Assembly (NCBI GenBank): GCA_023229615.1
Contig: JALNYX010000002.1
Span: 1 to 8,786 of the forward strand
DNA: 8,786 bases
Source: Candidatus Moraniibacteriota bacterium
Lineage (GTDB): Bacteria > Patescibacteriota > Minisyncoccia > Moranbacterales > UBA9337
Direction: 5' to 3'
The notes under the pieces were generated by a model, which did no database searches, was not told the DNA's origin, and was given only the letters and a program-made list of their open reading frames with translations. Positions 6,368 through 8,786 of this stretch are shown here, piece by piece. The position numbers and the translations under genes are program-made. Every line of letters starts with the position of its first letter. Position 1 is the first letter of the stretch.

Positions 6368-6757
6368 TTACTTATGCTCAACCTCAATCTTATGCTCATG
6401 TTGCTCATCTTTATACACAAAAAGTCGTTTCAATCTTTTGGCGCGCAATTTATTCTTTGAAAGCATCCCTCGAACAGCAGAATTTATCAATTTAGTAGAA
6501 TCCTTTTTTAATTGATCCTTAAAACTTATAGAAGTAATTCCTCCTGGATAACCACTGAAATGATGATAAACCTTTCCCTCCGCCTTGTTTCCAGTAACCA
6601 AAACCTTGTCTGAATTTATTACCACAACAAAATCACCGCCATCAATATTCGGCGTAAAATCAACCTTATTTTTTCCGCTCAATGTAAGAGCAATTTCAGT
6701 AGCTAATCGTCCTAAAACCTTCCCGTTAGCATTAAACAAATGATATTTTCTTTCCAT
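6368..6757 (-). CDS. rplM: 50S ribosomal protein L13
   Basis: Early-assembling large-subunit protein. The 129 residues include NGKVLGRLATEIA (11-23), TPNIDGGDFVVVINSDKV (35-52), HFSGYPGG (66-73) and the family signature region VRGMLSKNKL (95-104). The usual proline in GMLPKN is serine. Compared with the roughly 142-residue E. coli form it lacks the first 10 or so residues; an in-frame TGA lies 9 bases before the ATG at 6757, so the short N-terminus is real. It begins only 13 bases after rplQ stops and has no Shine-Dalgarno, suggesting translational coupling. rpsI follows. Confidence 0.97.
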   Translation of the reverse strand: MERKYHLFNANGKVLGRLATEIALTLSGKNKVDFTPNIDGGDFVVVINSDKVLVTGNKAEGKVYHHFSGYPGGITSISFKDQLKKDSTKLINSAVRGMLSKNKLRAKRLKRLFVYKDEQHEHKIEVEHK

Positions 6758-6770
6758 AAATTTTTTTCAA

Positions 6771-7136
6771 TTACACAAATTCAATTACTGCCATCTTGGC
6801 GCTATCGCTTTTTCTAGGTTGCAATTTAACAACTCTCGTATAACCACAACTTCTTGCTTCAAATTTCTGGCAAAAACTTCCCGCTAATTTCCGAACAGCC
6901 ATAACAGGAATTACAATTCTCAAATCTCGCAAAATTGCAACTTTTTTAATTGAATCATTTTTCGCAACCTTAGCTTTGTTAATTATCGGATCAATAATAG
7001 ATTTGATTTCTTTTGCTTTTGCCTCAGTGGTTGTTATTTTTTCGTTCATTATCAAACTTCCAAGAATCGTTCGAAGCAACGCTCGTCTTTGACTTCTGAC
7101 CCGACCAAATTTTCTTCCAGTTTTCTTATGTTTCAT
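6771..7136 (-). CDS. rplQ: 50S ribosomal protein L17
   Basis: Large-subunit protein near the exit-tunnel surface. All 121 residues align with the bacterial L17 pattern: basic start MKHKKTGRKFGR (1-12), RRALLRTILGSLI (17-29), ITTTEAKAKEIK (34-45), and the C-terminal GYTRVVKLQPRKSDSAKMAVIE (98-119, in two adjoining motifs). It follows rpoA as in most bacteria, but across an unusually structured 110-base spacer. The ATG at 7136 aligns with the family start. No Shine-Dalgarno precedes it; instead a perfect TATAAT ends nine bases upstream. Confidence 0.97.
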   Translation of the reverse strand: MKHKKTGRKFGRVRSQRRALLRTILGSLIMNEKITTTEAKAKEIKSIIDPIINKAKVAKNDSIKKVAILRDLRIVIPVMAVRKLAGSFCQKFEARSCGYTRVVKLQPRKSDSAKMAVIEFV

Positions 7137-7145
7137 ACTAATTTT

Positions 7146-7151
7146 ATTATA
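7146..7151 (-). promoter_or_regulatory. Candidate -10 element for rplQ-rplM-rpsI
   Basis: Perfect TATAAT on the minus strand (7151-7146), nine bases before the rplQ ATG. The predicted start near 7139 would give a leader of about three bases, matching the absence of a Shine-Dalgarno. No recognisable -35 lies 16-18 bases upstream, so this could be chance in AT-rich DNA. Confidence 0.3.
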
Positions 7152-7164
7152 TTGTCATTTAGGA

Positions 7165-7222
7165 CATACGAATTAATTCAAATTTAGAAAAATATCCATC
7201 TTTCTTTTTGTATATTCGTATG
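7165..7222. repeat. 9-bp inverted repeat in the rpoA-rplQ spacer
   Basis: CATACGAAT (7165-7173) and ATTCGTATG (7214-7222) are perfect inverted copies 40 bases apart. In the leftward transcript they can form a 9-bp stem closing a 40-base loop directly before the rplQ region. The second arm overlaps the adjacent hairpin at 7220-7232, so the two structures would compete for three bases. Confidence 0.5.
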
Positions 7223-7242
7223 CGATTCGCATCATTCGCATC
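7220..7242. repeat. Tandem 9-mer with overlapping inverted repeat after rpoA
   Basis: ATTCGCATC occurs twice in tandem at 7225-7233 and 7234-7242, starting five bases after the rpoA stop in the transcript. ATGCGA (7220-7225) is inverted against TCGCAT (7227-7232) and also against TCGCAT in the second copy (7236-7241). In RNA the second pairing leaves a comfortable 10-base loop. A degenerate third copy, ATTCGTATG, is at 7214-7222. Confidence 0.55.
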
Positions 7243-7246
7243 GGAA

Positions 7247-8218
7247 TTATTTTTCATGTCTTAATGTTAATCCATAACCTCCAATAACTTTCTTCACTTC
7301 TTTTACTCCCTTGTCGCCCATTCCTTCTAACCCCTTGAAATCTTCTTCAGTAAATTTCAAAATATCGCTTACTTTTGAAATTTTATTCTGCTGTAAAACA
7401 TTAAGAGTCCTAGTTGATATATTTTTCAAATCTTCAATCTTGATTTTTTTCGGATCTTCTACCTCCTCTTTCTTCTCTTCGACAATAACTTCCGCCTCCA
7501 CAATTTTCTCCACTTTCTCGACATCATCTCCAGAGCTTATTTCAGAAATCGCAGCAAATTGATCCATTAAAATTTTATTCGCCTTAAGAAAAGCTTCTTC
7601 CGGGGTCAAACTTCCATCGGTAATAATTTCCAATGTAATTTTATCAAAATCAGTTCTTTTTCCAACGCGCATATTTTCAACCTCATAATTCACTCTCTTT
7701 ATTGGAGTATAAATCGCATCAAGAGTAATCACTCCAATCTCTTTCTCATCCTTCTCGGTTTGTTCAACGGGAACATATCCAATTCCTCTTCCCACTTCAA
7801 TTTCCATATCCAGATCAGCATCTTTCGATGTAAGATTTGCCAATACCTGATCGCCATTAATAACTTCCACATTAGAAGAGCATTTTATCATCTTAGCAGT
7901 AACTTCTCCTTCTCCCTTATGCTTAACGGAAACTTTTACCGGCTCATCAGAAAACATTCGAAATCGAACCAATTTCAAATTAAGAATAATCTGCACAACA
8001 TCCTCCATTACTCCATCTATAGTTGAGAATTCGTGAGAAACACCTTTTATTTTCAATGATGTTGCTGCAGCTCCATCCAAAGAGGAAAGTAACACTCTTC
8101 GCAATGAATTACCAAGAGTCGTTCCGTATCCAGGATAACATCCTTCGATAACGAATTTTCCGCTATTATCACTTGTGTGAATATACTTAGGCTTTTTTGG
8201 GATAGATATTGTTTGCAT
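7247..8218 (-). CDS. rpoA: DNA-directed RNA polymerase subunit alpha
   Basis: Alpha dimerises to start assembly of RNA polymerase; its C-terminal domain contacts promoter UP elements and activators. The N-terminal domain (about 1-228) shows FVIEGCYPGYGTTLGNSLRR (22-41), GVMEDVVQIILNLK (69-82) and the GRGIGYVP loop (143-150). An acidic Glu/Lys/Val-rich linker (about 229-258) leads to a complete C-terminal domain (259-321). There Arg270 and Asn273 match the E. coli DNA-contact residues R265 and N268, and Lys303 and Glu307 match K298 and E302; the positions equivalent to C269, K271 and S299 are Val, Gln and Gly. The 323-residue length is normal. The ATG at 8218 aligns with the family start but has no clear Shine-Dalgarno. 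It sits between rpsD (126 bases away) and rplQ, the standard order. Confidence 0.98.
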   Translation of the reverse strand: MQTISIPKKPKYIHTSDNSGKFVIEGCYPGYGTTLGNSLRRVLLSSLDGAAATSLKIKGVSHEFSTIDGVMEDVVQIILNLKLVRFRMFSDEPVKVSVKHKGEGEVTAKMIKCSSNVEVINGDQVLANLTSKDADLDMEIEVGRGIGYVPVEQTEKDEKEIGVITLDAIYTPIKRVNYEVENMRVGKRTDFDKITLEIITDGSLTPEEAFLKANKILMDQFAAISEISSGDDVEKVEKIVEAEVIVEEKKEEVEDPKKIKIEDLKNISTRTLNVLQQNKISKVSDILKFTEEDFKGLEGMGDKGVKEVKKVIGGYGLTLRHEK

Positions 8219-8290
8219 TTCTTATGTTTTATTGATTGTCCGGCATTCTATATAATTGCCGTAACATCAATTTAAATTATTTATAATTAA

Positions 8291-8322
8291 TATCTGGGCA
8301 CTCCTAATTCTTGAATCAGATA
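8291..8322 (-). other. Possible RNA hairpin between rpsD and rpoA
   Basis: TATCTG (8291-8296) and CAGATA (8317-8322) are perfect inverted copies. In the leftward transcript the stem can be extended by four A-U pairs past a three-base bulge, and its 20-base loop holds a nested ATTC/GAAT. No T-tract follows, so it is not a terminator. A smaller CGGCA/TGCCG stem lies at 8241-8261. A leader element for rpoA is conceivable, but no known S4-binding fold is recognised. Confidence 0.35.
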
Positions 8323-8344
8323 CAATTAACACTCTTTTTACTTC

Positions 8345-8786
8345 CTATCGGGAATAATATTCCACCACCATCTGAGGATCAACACCAATTTCAATCTCAT
8401 CTCGTTTTGGAATTGCAATTATTTTTCCTTCCAACTTTGCGTCATTAAACAAAATCCAAGAAGGAAAGTCTTTCTTATTTTTCAAAATTTCAGCCTGCTT
8501 TTTGAAATATTCATTCTCTCTTTTTGAATCGCGAATAGAAATGACATCGTCAATACTAACCTTAAAAGAAGAAATATCCACCTTTTTTCCATTTACATTA
8601 AAAAGTCCATGATTAACCAATTGCCTGGACTGCTTTCGAGAACTTCCGAATCCCATTCGATATATAACATTATCCAAACGCAATTCCAATCGAGCCATCA
8701 AAAGATCTCCAGTAACTCCCTGACGTTTATCTGATTCTTTGAAATGCTTTCTGAATTGTCTTTCAAGAACTCCATAAATTCTCTTG
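8345..8786 (-). CDS. rpsD: 30S ribosomal protein S4, 5' end outside the window
   Basis: Small-subunit assembly protein that binds 16S rRNA and, in well-studied bacteria, represses its own operon. The frame runs unbroken to the window edge. The visible 146 residues begin KRIYGVLERQFRKHF and QGVTGDLLMARLE, typical of the middle of S4, so the in-frame TTG/ATG near 8700 is not the start. The S4 RNA-binding domain follows (RLDNVIYRMGFGSSRKQSRQ, then NHGLFNVNGKKVD), and the protein ends PQMVVEYYSR, a standard S4 end. Roughly the first 55-60 residues are missing beyond 8786. Stop is TAG. It leads into rpoA as in the alpha operon. Confidence 0.97.
   Translation of the reverse strand, partial: KRIYGVLERQFRKHFKESDKRQGVTGDLLMARLELRLDNVIYRMGFGSSRKQSRQLVNHGLFNVNGKKVDISSFKVSIDDVISIRDSKRENEYFKKQAEILKNKKDFPSWILFNDAKLEGKIIAIPKRDEIEIGVDPQMVVEYYSR

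Noticed and set aside
8345..8701. A short 118-residue S4 starting at 8701
   Set aside because: The frame continues upstream with clear S4 sequence (GVLERQFRKHF) to the window edge, so the gene is only cut by the window.

Overview
The window is an AT-rich stretch (about one third G+C by eye) of a bacterial chromosome. Every convincing gene is on the minus strand, so transcription runs from the high-coordinate end to the low one. The genes are housekeeping genes. Compact ribosomal proteins, a short L13 with no N-terminal extension, mostly absent Shine-Dalgarno sequences and the RodZ-like protein with an extra Ig-like domain suggest a Candidate Phyla Radiation (Patescibacteria) genome, perhaps of the Parcubacteria group. 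That placement is inference from protein style, not a database result. All genes read through in the standard bacterial code with no in-frame TGA.

Layout in the direction of transcription: rpsD (S4, its 5' end outside the window, from 8786 to 8345), rpoA (8218-7247), rplQ (7136-6771), rplM (6757-6368) and rpsI (6338-5862). This is the tail of the usual alpha-operon ribosomal cluster followed by the L13-S9 pair. A convincing intrinsic terminator (5790-5831) closes it. A 228-base gap follows, holding a perfect DnaA-box match and a 7-bp inverted repeat. Next come ftsK (5633-3148), a RodZ-like membrane protein (3098-2049), recA (2002-968) and uppP (909-112). At the left edge a strong extended -10 element precedes what may be the first codons of one more minus-strand gene (31-1).

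Functionally there are two blocks. One is transcription and translation (S4, RNA polymerase alpha, L17, L13, S9). The other is chromosome and envelope maintenance: FtsK moves DNA at the septum, the RodZ-like protein probably links the cytoskeleton to the wall machinery, RecA does recombination and UppP recycles the lipid carrier for wall synthesis. The order ftsK/spoIIIE, RodZ-like gene, recA resembles the Firmicutes arrangement with other genes removed.

The most notable anomaly is that ftsK is split by an apparent one-base loss exactly inside the Walker A motif. Restoring one base gives a continuous 828-residue FtsK. Other points of interest are a repeat-rich, foldable rpoA-rplQ spacer, the DnaA box upstream of ftsK, an oddly distant Shine-Dalgarno for recA, and -10 elements placed so close to ATG that leaderless transcripts are possible. 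I found no mobile element, CRISPR, tRNA, rRNA or clearly novel multi-gene system.
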